In this document: positions 44,500-55,092 of the stretch, in pieces
How positions within the stretch are numbered: the stretch's first letter is position 1
Layout: every line of letters starts with the position of its first letter
Source: Roseivirga sp. 4D4
Lineage (GTDB): Bacteria > Bacteroidota > Bacteroidia > Cytophagales > Cyclobacteriaceae
Assembly: GCF_001747095.1 (NCBI RefSeq)
Contig: NZ_MDGP01000001.1
Coordinates: 603,001 to 667,000 of the forward strand
DNA length: 64,000 nt
Direction of reading: 5' to 3'
Notes under the pieces: generated by a model
What the model saw: only the letters and a program-made list of their open reading frames with translations
The model's database searches: none
What the model was told of the DNA's origin: nothing
Program-made: the position numbers and the translations under genes

Positions 44500-45046
44500 T
44501 GTGCTCCTTTTGGAAATAGTCGCCTTCCAAGATCGCGTACATATAATTATCACACCACTCACCTCTGATTGGAAGAATACCTCTGCGTATGCCTTCTCTT
44601 TGCATGCCTGATTTCTCCAGAACTCTTATCGAGCCCATGTTATTGGTGGCAACTCCGGCTTCTATTCTATGGAGTTTGAGATCTTCAAAACCAAACTTAA
44701 TAAGCCTCTTGGCGATTTCTGTACCATAGCCTTGCCCCCATAAATCGGGTGTTATGTGGTAGTGGATTTCACCTCGTTTAAAGCGATCGTTCGATGGGGA
44801 CATTCCGGTTTCACCGACAAATGTATTGTCAAGCTTGAGCCTTACACTCCATCCATAAATAGACCTTGGCTTGTTATTCTGATCTTCTATGGCGCCTTTT
44901 ATGATGTTTTTGGTAACGCCTACATCCTCAGGAATGCCTATCGTGTTGAACTTTGCAACATCTGGGATGCTGTGAAAAGCATGGATGGTGTCGAGGTCAT
45001 TCCAGGAAAGTTCATGTAATACGAGTCGGTCAGTTTCAAGTCGCAT
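44492..45046 (-). CDS. GNAT family acetyltransferase (RimJ/RimL-like)
   Basis: 184 residues. The start ETDRLVLHELSWNDLDTIHA and the middle GEIHYHITPDLWGQGYGTEI (acetyl-CoA loop Q/RxxGxG/A) are typical, followed by RIEAGVATNNMGSIRVLEKS and GMQREGIRRG. The branch contains ribosomal-protein acetylases and many small-molecule N-acetylases, so substrate is unknown. First gene of a pair with alkA. Confidence 0.88.
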   Translation of the reverse strand: MRLETDRLVLHELSWNDLDTIHAFHSIPDVAKFNTIGIPEDVGVTKNIIKGAIEDQNNKPRSIYGWSVRLKLDNTFVGETGMSPSNDRFKRGEIHYHITPDLWGQGYGTEIAKRLIKFGFEDLKLHRIEAGVATNNMGSIRVLEKSGMQREGIRRGILPIRGEWCDNYMYAILEGDYFQKEHSD

Positions 45047-45096
45047 GCCTAAATATAGCCCTAGACCAGACTCGTATCATAATAATTGTTGGGAAT

Positions 45097-45489
45097 CTAT
45101 TGCTTTGGGCTATCTTCTTCCTCTTTTACCGCGGTCCATTCCATTTCTTGATCTGCCATAGGGCCTGATTCCATGGTCACAGTTCCTTCCATTTCTCCGC
45201 CAGAAACCGTTCCGACAAATTTCAGTTCGATTTCACCCATGGGGGACTCTATCGTTTGAACGAAAGTAACTTCATCACCATCTATGCTAATCTCAAATTC
45301 CTGTCCTTCTTCAGTTTCGGCAGTAGCTTCAGCGCCATCCTGGGTAATTACAATTTCTCCTGATCTTTCACCTCGAGGAGTATTCATGGTCAAAGTCCAT
45401 GTGCCATCGATTTTTGCGGGTTCTTTGTCTTGAGCTTGAGCGCTCAATCCAAAGGCTCCGAGGAGGAGTACTAGAAATATTTTTTTCAT
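45097..45489 (-). CDS. Small secreted beta-strand protein
   Basis: 130 residues from the ATG at 45489; a longer frame to 45540 lacks signal-peptide character. The signal peptide MKKIFLVLLLGAFGLSAQAQ is clear. The mature part has alternating strands (KIDGTWTLTMNTPRGERSGE, EFEISIDGDEVTFVQT, LKFVGTVSGGEMEGTVTM) and a very acidic tail. A lipocalin-like small barrel is possible. Function unknown. Confidence 0.7.
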   Translation of the reverse strand: MKKIFLVLLLGAFGLSAQAQDKEPAKIDGTWTLTMNTPRGERSGEIVITQDGAEATAETEEGQEFEISIDGDEVTFVQTIESPMGEIELKFVGTVSGGEMEGTVTMESGPMADQEMEWTAVKEEEDSPKQ

Positions 45490-45596
45490 CTGATTCACTT
45501 TTGGGTTAATAATTACTCCAAGGTCGAACCCTAGGAGCAATTTGTTAACTCAATTCAGTGAATGGCATACTTTTTACCTATGAACGGAAGGCAGTA

Positions 45597-47213
<1,617 letters not shown>

Positions 47214-47229
47214 CTAATTTTTCTGGCCG

Positions 47230-47237
47230 CAAAGGTA
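47230..47237 (-). promoter_or_regulatory. -7 promoter element (TACCTTTG) of the ABC-F gene
   Basis: Exact TAnnTTTG on the minus strand, 19 bases before the ATG at 47210. The remaining gap (47238-47438) shows no other gene; a short inverted repeat (AACCCT/AGGGTT) lies at 47283-47301. Confidence 0.65.
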
Positions 47238-47438
47238 ATGTTATTGTCTGTAAATGAGAACTGTGCTGGAAACTTTAAGTTAAACCCTTCCTGTCAGGGT
47301 TAGTTTGTTCCGCTTTGCATCATAGCTGTGTTTCGTAGTGAAACAGTTTTTCAATCGTTTTGAAAGATAAACTACTTGTAATCAATTGGTTGTGTTTTTG
47401 GCAAGCCTTTGGTAACTGGAAGGGAAAACGAAAAAGCA

Positions 47439-47924
47439 ATGAAAACTCTAGTATGCACAATTCTTTTATCTCTCGGTTTTTTACTGAACCAAGATTTGAC
47501 TTCTGATCACTTAAAGGTATATGAGGGCGAGTGGAACGGAACACTGACTTATCTCAATTATGGAGATGATAAAACCATGGTTGATTTGACGGTCCGTATG
47601 GTCGCGAAATTTGACAATGAAAAACTGAAATTCGAGTATTTCTATAATGAGGGAGACGGACGCGTTGAGAAGAGAAAGGGAATGTTCGAAATCAAGAAAA
47701 ATAAGATCCTCTACAATGGCAGTTGGAAATTAGACGAAAGCGAAATTACCGACTTGGATCATTGGAAGCTGAAAATGTCTAGTGAAGGGCGTGATAATAA
47801 CAAAAAGGCATCGTTTAAGCAGACTGTGGACGTCACTCCTGAAAAAATCGTCTACATAAAAATGGTGAAGTACGAGGGTGAATCAGAGTACTTTATGCGT
47901 AATAGACATGTATTCGAAAGATAG
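47439..47924 (+). CDS. Secreted hypothetical protein, barrel-like
   Basis: 161 residues from the ATG at 47439; the earlier in-frame start at 47409 adds a charged stretch that spoils the signal. The N-terminus MKTLVCTILLSLGFLLNQ is hydrophobic. The mature part is strand-rich (EGEWNGTLTYLNYGDDKT, VRMVAKFDNEKLKFEYFYN, GMFEIKKNKILYNGSWKL) and resembles a lipocalin or heme-binding barrel of unknown type. Function unknown. Convergent with rlmF. Confidence 0.72.
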   Translation: MKTLVCTILLSLGFLLNQDLTSDHLKVYEGEWNGTLTYLNYGDDKTMVDLTVRMVAKFDNEKLKFEYFYNEGDGRVEKRKGMFEIKKNKILYNGSWKLDESEITDLDHWKLKMSSEGRDNNKKASFKQTVDVTPEKIVYIKMVKYEGESEYFMRNRHVFER

Positions 47925-47951
47925 ACGATAGAGGAGGTAGTGGCTTGTCAG

Positions 47952-49001
47952 TTACTGCCTCCATCTGGTTCTCTGCCAGTCTGATTGCTCAGCTTCAGAC
48001 AGGAAGGTCCAGGCAACAATGCGACTGGCTTTGTTACCCTGGCTCATGGCCATAACTTTGATTTCAGCCGCCCCTGCAATTTGAAGGTATTCCTGAATGG
48101 CCTTTAGATTAGATTGTTTTGAGACCAAAGAAGAAAACCAAAAGCAGGATTTACCGAATTTCTTGCTTTCTCTGATCATATCGCCCACAAAGCGCCTCTC
48201 TCCACCTTCGCACCAAAGTTCACCACCTTGTCCGCCAAAGTTTAGCTTCGCTTCTTTGGTTTCCTTTTTATTCAAATTACTCAGCTTGCGCAAAGTACCT
48301 TCCAATGCAGCCTCTTGTGAAGCATGAAATGGAGGGTTGCAGATTACGACATCTACCTTTTCCTCATGATCGATTACACCATATAAAATATCCTTTGGGT
48401 TCTCTTGCAAACGGATTTCCACCTTGCCCTTGAGGCTTTTGTTATTGTCAACTATCTTTTTTGCAGAGGCTATGGAAACGGGGTCAATATCCGAACCGAT
48501 AAATGACCAGCCGTAGCTGGCATTGCCAATGATGGGGTAGACACAATTGGCACCAACACCGACATCGAGGCAAGTGATTTGCACTCCTTTTGGCACCTTG
48601 CCAAAATTGCTTTCAGCAATCACGTCAGCGATGTAGTGAATATAATCTGCTCGGCCAGGAATAGGAGGGCAGAGATAGCCTTCAGGGATGCTCCAATACG
48701 CTATGCCATAGTGGTGTTTGAGCAAGGCTTCGTTCAATAATTTCACCGCTTCTGGATTGGAAAAGTCTATCGTGTCTTCATTTCTCAAGCTTTTGACAAT
48801 GTGCTTACTAAGGGGAGGGTTGACTTTTACCAACTGCTTCAAATCATATCGACCATGATGCTTATTGCGCGGATGTAGCTTGGAACCCTTCTTTGGCTTG
48901 ATCTCTCTGATCTTTGACTTTGAAGGAGCTACTTCTTTAGCCTTGTTTCGCAAAGCTTCGGCAAAGCGACTTGACTTTTTATGTTCAGGTGAATTCTTCA
49001 T
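47952..49001 (-). CDS. rlmF: 23S rRNA adenine-1618 N6-methyltransferase
   Basis: 349 residues. A basic N-terminal extension (KSKIREIKPKKGSKLHPRNK) leads into the conserved HHGRYDLKQL. The SAM site is CLDVGVGANCVYPIIG, and the catalytic motif NPPFHASQEAALEG. It methylates A1618 in 23S rRNA. The N-terminal 50 residues are lysine-rich, more than in enterobacterial RlmF. Starts 9 bases after the upstream VF530-type gene and is in the same unit. Confidence 0.93.
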   Translation of the reverse strand: MKNSPEHKKSSRFAEALRNKAKEVAPSKSKIREIKPKKGSKLHPRNKHHGRYDLKQLVKVNPPLSKHIVKSLRNEDTIDFSNPEAVKLLNEALLKHHYGIAYWSIPEGYLCPPIPGRADYIHYIADVIAESNFGKVPKGVQITCLDVGVGANCVYPIIGNASYGWSFIGSDIDPVSIASAKKIVDNNKSLKGKVEIRLQENPKDILYGVIDHEEKVDVVICNPPFHASQEAALEGTLRKLSNLNKKETKEAKLNFGGQGGELWCEGGERRFVGDMIRESKKFGKSCFWFSSLVSKQSNLKAIQEYLQIAGAAEIKVMAMSQGNKASRIVAWTFLSEAEQSDWQRTRWRQ

Positions 49002-49010
49002 GTTAAAAGT

Positions 49011-49256
49011 TTACTTAATGCACCTTAGGTAATACGCTTCTACTTTGGTTCGAGCCCAGGGCGTTCTTCTGAGGAACTTAAGGCTTGATTTGATACTGGG
49101 ATCACTCTTGAAACAGTTGATAGATACCACCTGAGCCATTTTATCCCAACCCTGTGTAGCTACAAGGTATTCCAATATATCGGCAAGTTTCACCCCATGG
49201 AGTGGGTTGTTGGCTTGGCCTTCTTTAGGCTGTGATTTTTTATATTCTATGGGCAT
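49011..49256 (-). CDS. VF530 family protein
   Basis: 81 residues from the ATG at 49256; the TTG at 49268 is inside the promoter element. The family signature covers most of the protein: [20 protein letters not shown], then [20 protein letters not shown], and [18 protein letters not shown] small protein of unknown function, related to a DNA-binding fold. Co-transcribed with rlmF. Confidence 0.9.
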   Translation of the reverse strand: MPIEYKKSQPKEGQANNPLHGVKLADILEYLVATQGWDKMAQVVSINCFKSDPSIKSSLKFLRRTPWARTKVEAYYLRCIK

Positions 49257-49265
49257 AAGCAGGTG

Positions 49266-49273
49266 CAAAGCTA
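49266..49273 (-). promoter_or_regulatory. -7 promoter element (TAGCTTTG) of VF530-rlmF
   Basis: Exact TAnnTTTG on the minus strand, 9 bases before the ATG at 49256. This would give an mRNA with little or no leader. Confidence 0.6.
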
Positions 49274-49313
49274 GTTATAAATGTTAGGTTACAAGTGGCA
49301 TCTGTCCTTGTAC

Positions 49314-50240
49314 TTAGTAGTCAGAGATCCAACCAAACTTTTCTTTGATGATGCTTTCTTTTTTCTCCTCAACATATTGCAAAAAAGCTTTTGCACTTGG
49401 GGAAAGCTTTTTCTCTTTCATCCATACCAACTGCCATGTAGACTGAAGGGGGAACCCTCTCACCGGTATGATTTTGAGATCACTCAACTCCAGTTCGTTT
49501 TTTATGCCGATCAAGGGCATAATAGAGTGTCCGAGTCCAGCGAGTACAGCCTGTTTAACTGCTTCATTGGAGGTCAATTCTAGTTTTCGGCTAATCTTGA
49601 GATTCTCCGTTTGGATATGCCTTTCTACTGTTTGTCGTGTACCAGAGCCAGCTTCCCTAAAAATTAGATCAAGGGATTCAAGGGTTTTTTGCTTGTGACT
49701 TGACTTGGTTTGAAGTGGGCTCTCGTTATTACCCACAAGAAAGAGCTTGTTATCCATGAGTGGGATTTGGTCCAGGGCAAGTCGCTCAGGTGGAATAGAC
49801 ACGAGAGAGAAGTCTACTTCATTATTTTCAAGGCTTCTGACTACCGCAGCTTTGTTGGTTACATCCATTTTGAGCTCAACACCGGGGTTGTCTCTTAAGA
49901 AATCCGTCAGGAAATAGGGCATAATGTACTTCCCGGTAGAGACGACTGACAACTTTAATTTTCCAGCAATTTGCCCATTGAACATGATCAACTTCTGATT
50001 GATGACGTCTACCTCATTTAGAATGTTCTGGCTTGCTTCAACTATCTCTTTACCAAAGTCAGTAATATATAGCTGACGACCAACTACTTCTGTGAGTGGA
50101 ATATCGAACTGTTGCTGAAAATTTTTGAGCTGAATGGAGACTGCAGGTTGAGTTAAATGAAGCGCGTCTGCGGCTAGCGTAATACTCTTGTGCTCCGCAA
50201 TTGTGACAAAGACTTTTAATTGGTGAAGTGTATAGTTCAT
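49314..50240 (-). CDS. LysR-family transcriptional regulator (CbbR-like position)
   Basis: 308 residues. The N-terminal helix-turn-helix is MNYTLHQLKVFVTIAEHKSI and TLAADALHLTQPAVSIQLKN. The C-terminal effector domain includes SVVSTGKYIMPYFLTDFL and REAGSGTRQTVERH. Divergent from the SbtA-type transporter across a 90-base gap that has a T-N11-A palindrome, so it probably controls that transporter and itself. The ligand is unknown. CbbR and CmpR proteins of carbon fixation are in the same large family. Confidence 0.92.
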   Translation of the reverse strand: MNYTLHQLKVFVTIAEHKSITLAADALHLTQPAVSIQLKNFQQQFDIPLTEVVGRQLYITDFGKEIVEASQNILNEVDVINQKLIMFNGQIAGKLKLSVVSTGKYIMPYFLTDFLRDNPGVELKMDVTNKAAVVRSLENNEVDFSLVSIPPERLALDQIPLMDNKLFLVGNNESPLQTKSSHKQKTLESLDLIFREAGSGTRQTVERHIQTENLKISRKLELTSNEAVKQAVLAGLGHSIMPLIGIKNELELSDLKIIPVRGFPLQSTWQLVWMKEKKLSPSAKAFLQYVEEKKESIIKEKFGWISDY

Positions 50241-50249
50241 AAAAAATAT

Positions 50250-50264
50250 TTATGATAATCATAA
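50250..50264. promoter_or_regulatory. LysR-type operator palindrome
   Basis: A perfect 15-base palindrome, TTATGATAATCATAA, containing the LysR-box spacing T-N11-A. It lies 10 bases upstream of the LysR ATG and about 67 bases upstream of the transporter ATG. A second inverted repeat (CAGTTT/AAACTG, 50311-50326) sits just before the transporter start. Confidence 0.75.
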
Positions 50265-50330
50265 TAAAGATAAATAAAAATATATGAATTAGACGAATCA
50301 TATTTGCACTCAGTTTAACAAAACTGATCT

Positions 50331-51293
50331 ATGAATCTTGACCTACTTGCTGAGAATCTCACCAATCCAGCACTACTCTTTTTTATCCTTGGGATACTAT
50401 CGGTTCAACTCAAGAGTGACCTGGAAATTCCAAAGACATCATCAAAGTTCATTTCTCTTTATCTCCTTTTTGCCATTGGGTTCAAAGGAGGACAGGAGCT
50501 AGCCCACAGTACCTTTAATAGCGATATTATCTGGAGCGTTGTCTTTGGGATATTCATCGCGGTAATGATTCCATGTATAGCGTTTTTCATCTTGAAGCGC
50601 AGGCTCACGGTAGAAAACTCAGGAGCCATTGCGGCAGCTTATGGCTCGGTTAGCGCTGTGACTTTTGTTACTGCAGTCGCTTTTTTAGAGATGCAGGGCA
50701 TCGATTTTGGCGGACATATGGTGGCAGTGATGGCTTTTATGGAGGCACCAGCAATAGTCATTGGTGTTATACTCATTCGCCTTTTTTCCAAAGGGACAAC
50801 TGAATCTACGAGCATAGGTAAACTCGTTAAGCATGCCTTCACCAATGGTAGTGTAATACTGATCCTAGGTAGCCTTGCGATCGGTTGGATGGCCAGTGAA
50901 GAACAAGCACAGGGTATTGCCCCATTTACCACTGACCTCTTCAAGGGTTTCCTGGCCATATTCTTATTAGATATGGGTATTGAAAGTGGTAAAAAGCTAA
51001 AGTCTTTCTTAGATCAGGGGTGGTTTACAACCTCATTTGCGATCATTTTCGCCTTGTTCAATGGCTGTGTGATCGCGCTGATAAGTGGTTTTATAATGGA
51101 TGATATCGGTAACCGATTCATCTTTGCAATATTGGGTGCCAGCGCATCTTACATTGCAGTTCCTGCGGCTATGAAAATAGCTGTTCCTCAGGCCAATCCG
51201 GGTATTTATATCCCTATGGCCTTGGCGATAACTTTCCCGGTTAATATCACACTGGGACTGCCTATTTACATGTATTTAATCCAGATTACTTGA
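50331..51293 (+). CDS. SbtA-type sodium-dependent bicarbonate transporter
   Basis: 320 residues, all helical membrane segments (about ten). The N-terminus (NPALLFFILGILSVQLKSDL), FKGGQELAHSTF, AAAYGSVSAVTFVTAVAFLE and the repeat-like SASYIAVPAAMKIAVPQANP are characteristic of the SbtA superfamily. Cyanobacterial members import HCO3- with Na+ in the inner membrane. In a heterotroph this would supply bicarbonate to carboxylases. Followed 16 bases later by a universal stress protein; there is no PII-like SbtB. Confidence 0.88.
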   Translation: MNLDLLAENLTNPALLFFILGILSVQLKSDLEIPKTSSKFISLYLLFAIGFKGGQELAHSTFNSDIIWSVVFGIFIAVMIPCIAFFILKRRLTVENSGAIAAAYGSVSAVTFVTAVAFLEMQGIDFGGHMVAVMAFMEAPAIVIGVILIRLFSKGTTESTSIGKLVKHAFTNGSVILILGSLAIGWMASEEQAQGIAPFTTDLFKGFLAIFLLDMGIESGKKLKSFLDQGWFTTSFAIIFALFNGCVIALISGFIMDDIGNRFIFAILGASASYIAVPAAMKIAVPQANPGIYIPMALAITFPVNITLGLPIYMYLIQIT

Positions 51294-51309
51294 TAATTAA
51301 GAACTCACT

Positions 51310-52263
51310 ATGAAGAAGTTTGAAAGATGGATGATTGGCGTAGATGTCAACAACTCAGAATTAAATCTATTAAAGAATGTATCGGCTCTGGCCGATCAAT
51401 TTACCCCTAATGAAATTCATTTAGTCTATGTGGCTAAGGACCTGGATATACCAAAGGAAGTGTTAATGGATATTCCAGACTTAATGCTTCCGGATATTAA
51501 GCAGACCAAGTCAAAATTGGAGCAACTGGTCAGTGATACATTTCATCCTGAACAGCCGGTCACGGTTCATGTAAAATCGGGGAATCAACTGACGGAATTG
51601 CTAAAGTTCGAGAATGCTCATAAAATAGACCTGGCGATCTTGGGAAGGCGCAATATGAATCGTGTCGGTGTTTTGAGTAAAAAGATGGTACGTAAGTCTT
51701 CTTGTAGTGTGATTTTGATGCCAGATCGTTACATCGAATCTGTAAATTCCATTCTCTTGCCACTGGATTTCTCGGAATATTCTGACTTGGCCATGAATGT
51801 GGTGAATGACTTTGAGCACTTAGGTCTAGGGCCAACAATTCATGCGCTGCATGTCTATAAGGATGCGACCAAGTACCTGAGTCAGGTATTTGAGACGGCC
51901 GATGAGATTGATGCCATTCTTTCAAAGCGGAGCGAGATTAACAAGCGTCTCAATGATTACGCCAAACATGAGCTCGATAATTACCTGGCAAAAATGAAAA
52001 AGAAGTCTGTTATTGGTCACTTGGCGAGTATTGAGCGGGGCAGGAGTGTAGGTCAACCGATCGATGCTTTGATCGATACGATTAGACCTGATCTTCTGAT
52101 AATGGGGTCCAAGGGAAAGACAACTTCAGCTACTGCTTTACTGGGAGAGGTTTCAGAAAGTGTTTTGCCACATAATGGAGAGCATATGACACTGATTATT
52201 AAGAGGGAAGGAGAGAATAAAGGATTTCTCAATAGCCTTCTCAACTTGGGAGCTAAACTCTAA
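51310..52263 (+). CDS. Tandem universal stress protein
   Basis: 317 residues with two UspA domains (about 1-140 and 145-300). The first ends in SCSVILMP. The second carries MGSKGKTTSATALLGEVSES, close to the ATP-binding GxxGx9G(S/T) motif but with Glu after the last Gly. The first domain has no such motif. In one operon with the bicarbonate transporter, where cyanobacteria would have SbtB, so a regulatory or partner role is possible. Ends at a bidirectional terminator. Confidence 0.88.
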   Translation: MKKFERWMIGVDVNNSELNLLKNVSALADQFTPNEIHLVYVAKDLDIPKEVLMDIPDLMLPDIKQTKSKLEQLVSDTFHPEQPVTVHVKSGNQLTELLKFENAHKIDLAILGRRNMNRVGVLSKKMVRKSSCSVILMPDRYIESVNSILLPLDFSEYSDLAMNVVNDFEHLGLGPTIHALHVYKDATKYLSQVFETADEIDAILSKRSEINKRLNDYAKHELDNYLAKMKKKSVIGHLASIERGRSVGQPIDALIDTIRPDLLIMGSKGKTTSATALLGEVSESVLPHNGEHMTLIIKREGENKGFLNSLLNLGAKL

Positions 52264-52272
52264 AGGGCAATG

Positions 52273-52306
52273 AAAAAGGCCTGAATATTAAAAATCAGGC
52301 CTTTTT
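52273..52306. terminator. Bidirectional terminator between usp and carbonic anhydrase
   Basis: 12-base perfect stem AAAAAGGCCTGA / TCAGGCCTTTTT with a 10-base loop. It lies between two convergent stops, with A/T runs on both sides. Confidence 0.92.
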
Positions 52307-52318
52307 GAATGTTTTTCT

Positions 52319-52894
52319 TTATGAGAGGAACTCTACCTCACCATTGCTAAGCTTATAATAGGCAGAAACAACTTCCACACCTGCAGTCTTAACTGCATCT
52401 GATAGAATTGGCTTAGTTTCTTTTAATTCTTCGCCCACAATCTGCGCATTTACTTTGATGGCATTTGTGAGTAAATCGCCTTTCATTCTTCTAGCCATAT
52501 AAACTGCTGGCTTAATTTTTTCAATGATAGAGCCGATGTGACCTCCAGGGTCCGCGTCTCCCAAGCTTGCATTTACGGCACCACAATTCTCATGTCCAAG
52601 CACAACGATAAGCTTGGAATTGAGGTATTTAACGGCATACTCAATACTGCCAAATACTTTGTCTTTGGCTACATTACCTGCCACTCGAATCACGAATAAG
52701 TCACCAAGACCTTGATCAAAAAGTAGTTCTGGTACAACGCGTGAATCTGCACAACTCAATATTACCGCAAAGGGGTGTTGAGCATCTGCAATTTCGTGTC
52801 TTCTTTCTGGGTCAGTATGCGGGTGTTTCAGGTCTCCCTTTACATATCTTTTGTTTCCCTCTTTGAGTAATTTTAGGGCTTCTTTTGCTGTCAT
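52319..52894 (-). CDS. Beta-class carbonic anhydrase
   Basis: 191 residues. Zinc-site residues are complete: Cys and Asp-Arg in LSCADSRVVPE, and His and Cys in VVLGHENCGAV. It interconverts CO2 and HCO3- in the cytoplasm. Its closeness to the SbtA-type transporter, with a shared terminator, suggests one inorganic-carbon function. Monocistronic, convergent with the transporter operon. Confidence 0.95.
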   Translation of the reverse strand: MTAKEALKLLKEGNKRYVKGDLKHPHTDPERRHEIADAQHPFAVILSCADSRVVPELLFDQGLGDLFVIRVAGNVAKDKVFGSIEYAVKYLNSKLIVVLGHENCGAVNASLGDADPGGHIGSIIEKIKPAVYMARRMKGDLLTNAIKVNAQIVGEELKETKPILSDAVKTAGVEVVSAYYKLSNGEVEFLS

Positions 52895-53016
52895 ATGTCT
52901 TATTAAAAAGTTAATTCCTCGTTTAAGATAAAGAAGTTAAAATGGAATTGACAATTTCCCGCGCTTGATTCTATAAAATGTAAGATGGAAATACTGACTA
53001 CTATGATGGAAGAAAC

Positions 53017-53024
53017 TATCTTTG
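53017..53024 (+). promoter_or_regulatory. -7 promoter element (TATCTTTG) of metG
   Basis: Exact TAnnTTTG 6 bases before the metG ATG at 53031, so the transcript would begin at or next to the start codon. Confidence 0.65.
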
Positions 53025-53030
53025 CCCCAT

Positions 53031-55091
53031 ATGAGTCAGAGAGATTTCAAAAGGCATACTGTGACTGCTGCCTTACCTTACGCTAATGGCCCCATCCATA
53101 TTGGCCACTTGGCAGGTGTTTATGTACCCGCAGATATTTATGTTAGATATTTAAGATCCAAAGGAGAAGATGTGGCCTTCATTTGTGCCTCTGATGAGCA
53201 TGGAATGGCCATTACGATGAGATCAAGAAAGGAAGGTACAACTCCACAAGCGATTGTTGATAAATACCATGGAATGATTCAGAGTTCTATGGATCAGTTG
53301 GGGATCTCATTTGACATCTATTCGAGAACCTCTAATGAAACTCATCATGAGACGGCTCAAATGTTCTTTAGGAAGCTCTACGAGAAAGGCTTATTTGAAG
53401 AACGTGTAAGCGAGCAATATTATGACGATGAAGCCAAACAGTTTCTGGCCGATCGCTATATCACAGGAACTTGTCCAAATTGTAGTCATCCGTCTGCATA
53501 CGGAGATCAATGCGAAAACTGTGGTTCGTCTTTGAATCCCACCGATTTAATTAATCCAACTTCCACCTTAACGGGGAATGCTCCTATAAAGAAAGAGACC
53601 AAACATTGGTATTTGCCTCTTCAGAATTATGAATCTTGGTTAAACGAGTGGATCGTTAAAGGCCATAAAAAGGATTGGAAACCCAATGTCTGGGGACAGT
53701 GTAAATCCTGGATTGATGGAGGTTTACAGCCTCGGGCAATGACACGAGACCTAGATTGGGGGATCAAGGTGCCTGTAGAAGGTGCTGATGGTAAAGTGCT
53801 TTATGTTTGGTTCGATGCACCTATTGGCTATGTTTCAGCCACACGTGAATGGGCCGAAAGAGAAGGAAAGGAATGGGAACCATACTGGAAATCTGATGAT
53901 ACCAAGCTGGTACATTTTATCGGTAAGGACAATATTGTCTTTCACTGCATTATATTCCCTGCTATTCTGAAATCAATGGGAGATTATGTTTTGCCTGATA
54001 ATGTTCCTGCCAATGAATTTTTGAACCTTGAGGGTGATAAGATATCTACATCAAGAAACTGGGCAGTTTGGCTGCATGAATATCTAATCGATTTACCGGA
54101 AAAACAGGATGTGCTACGCTACGCACTCTGCTCTAATGCGCCAGAAAGCAAAGACAATGACTTTACCTGGAAGGATTTTCAGGCAAGAAATAATAATGAG
54201 CTTGTCGCTATACTCGGAAACTTCGTGAACCGAGCAGTGGTGCTAACCCATAAATACTTTGATGGTAAAATTCCTACAAGGGGAGAAGTCTTCGAGATAG
54301 ACAAAGAAGTACTAGATGAGCTAGGTCAAGTGCCTAAGAAGGTGGGGGAGTCAATCGAGAAGTACCGATTTAGAGAAGCCTTGGCTGAAATGATGGAATT
54401 GGCTAGAATGGGGAATAAGTATTTAGCTGACACTGAGCCCTGGAAGCTTATCAAAACTGATCAGGAAAGAGTAGGCACCATTCTCAATATTGCCCTACAG
54501 CTAGTGGCCAACCTTTCTATAGTGGCAGAGCCTTTCATTCCTTTTAGTACTGAGAAACTGAGAAGCCTGTTGAATCTCGAAAAGCTGGATTGGTCAAGTG
54601 CAGGGAATGATGAATTACTGACTGAAGGGGCTTCTCTGGAGAAACCAAGCTTACTTTTTGAGAAAATAGAAGACAAAACAATCGAGGCCCAAGTTCAAAA
54701 GCTTGAGGACACTAAGAAACAAAACGAAATGGAAAATCAAGAGATCGCATTGGCACCCCTGAAAGAGGATATTGTATTTGACGATTTTATGAAGTTAGAT
54801 CTTCGAGTAGGTACAATTATCGAGGCCAAAAAGGTTGAAAAGTCAAATAAGTTACTTCAGTTTCTTGTCGATACAGGAGTCGATAAGCGAACCATATTAA
54901 GTGGCATTGCCAAGCAGTATGATCCTGCCGAAATGATCGGCAAGCAAGTAACTATTATTGCGAATTTGGCTCCCCGCAAAATGATGGGTGTAGAGTCTCA
55001 GGGAATGATCCTAATGGCAGAAGATACTGAAGGTAATCTGAGGTTAATTCAACCTAATGAAGCCGTTAACCCAGGTTCGGTCATAAGCTAA
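53031..55091 (+). CDS. metG: Methionyl-tRNA synthetase
   Basis: 686 residues from the ATG at 53031; the TTG at 53022 overlaps the promoter. Class I motifs: HIGHLAG and the KMSKS equivalent DKISTSRNW. The zinc knuckle reads [17 protein letters not shown], the four-Cys type. The anticodon domain and a C-terminal EMAP-II-like tRNA-binding domain ([20 protein letters not shown]) complete the dimeric long form. Followed 1 base later by the amidohydrolase gene. Confidence 0.97.
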   Translation: MSQRDFKRHTVTAALPYANGPIHIGHLAGVYVPADIYVRYLRSKGEDVAFICASDEHGMAITMRSRKEGTTPQAIVDKYHGMIQSSMDQLGISFDIYSRTSNETHHETAQMFFRKLYEKGLFEERVSEQYYDDEAKQFLADRYITGTCPNCSHPSAYGDQCENCGSSLNPTDLINPTSTLTGNAPIKKETKHWYLPLQNYESWLNEWIVKGHKKDWKPNVWGQCKSWIDGGLQPRAMTRDLDWGIKVPVEGADGKVLYVWFDAPIGYVSATREWAEREGKEWEPYWKSDDTKLVHFIGKDNIVFHCIIFPAILKSMGDYVLPDNVPANEFLNLEGDKISTSRNWAVWLHEYLIDLPEKQDVLRYALCSNAPESKDNDFTWKDFQARNNNELVAILGNFVNRAVVLTHKYFDGKIPTRGEVFEIDKEVLDELGQVPKKVGESIEKYRFREALAEMMELARMGNKYLADTEPWKLIKTDQERVGTILNIALQLVANLSIVAEPFIPFSTEKLRSLLNLEKLDWSSAGNDELLTEGASLEKPSLLFEKIEDKTIEAQVQKLEDTKKQNEMENQEIALAPLKEDIVFDDFMKLDLRVGTIIEAKKVEKSNKLLQFLVDTGVDKRTILSGIAKQYDPAEMIGKQVTIIANLAPRKMMGVESQGMILMAEDTEGNLRLIQPNEAVNPGSVIS

Positions 55092-55092
55092 A

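Noticed and set aside
47283..47301. Small hairpin AACCCT/AGGGTT as terminator
   Set aside because: Short stem, no T-run, and no gene end nearby on the right strand.
51310..52263. SbtB (PII-like) regulator
   Set aside because: The protein is a tandem UspA with the UspA ATP-loop pattern, not the short PII trimer fold.
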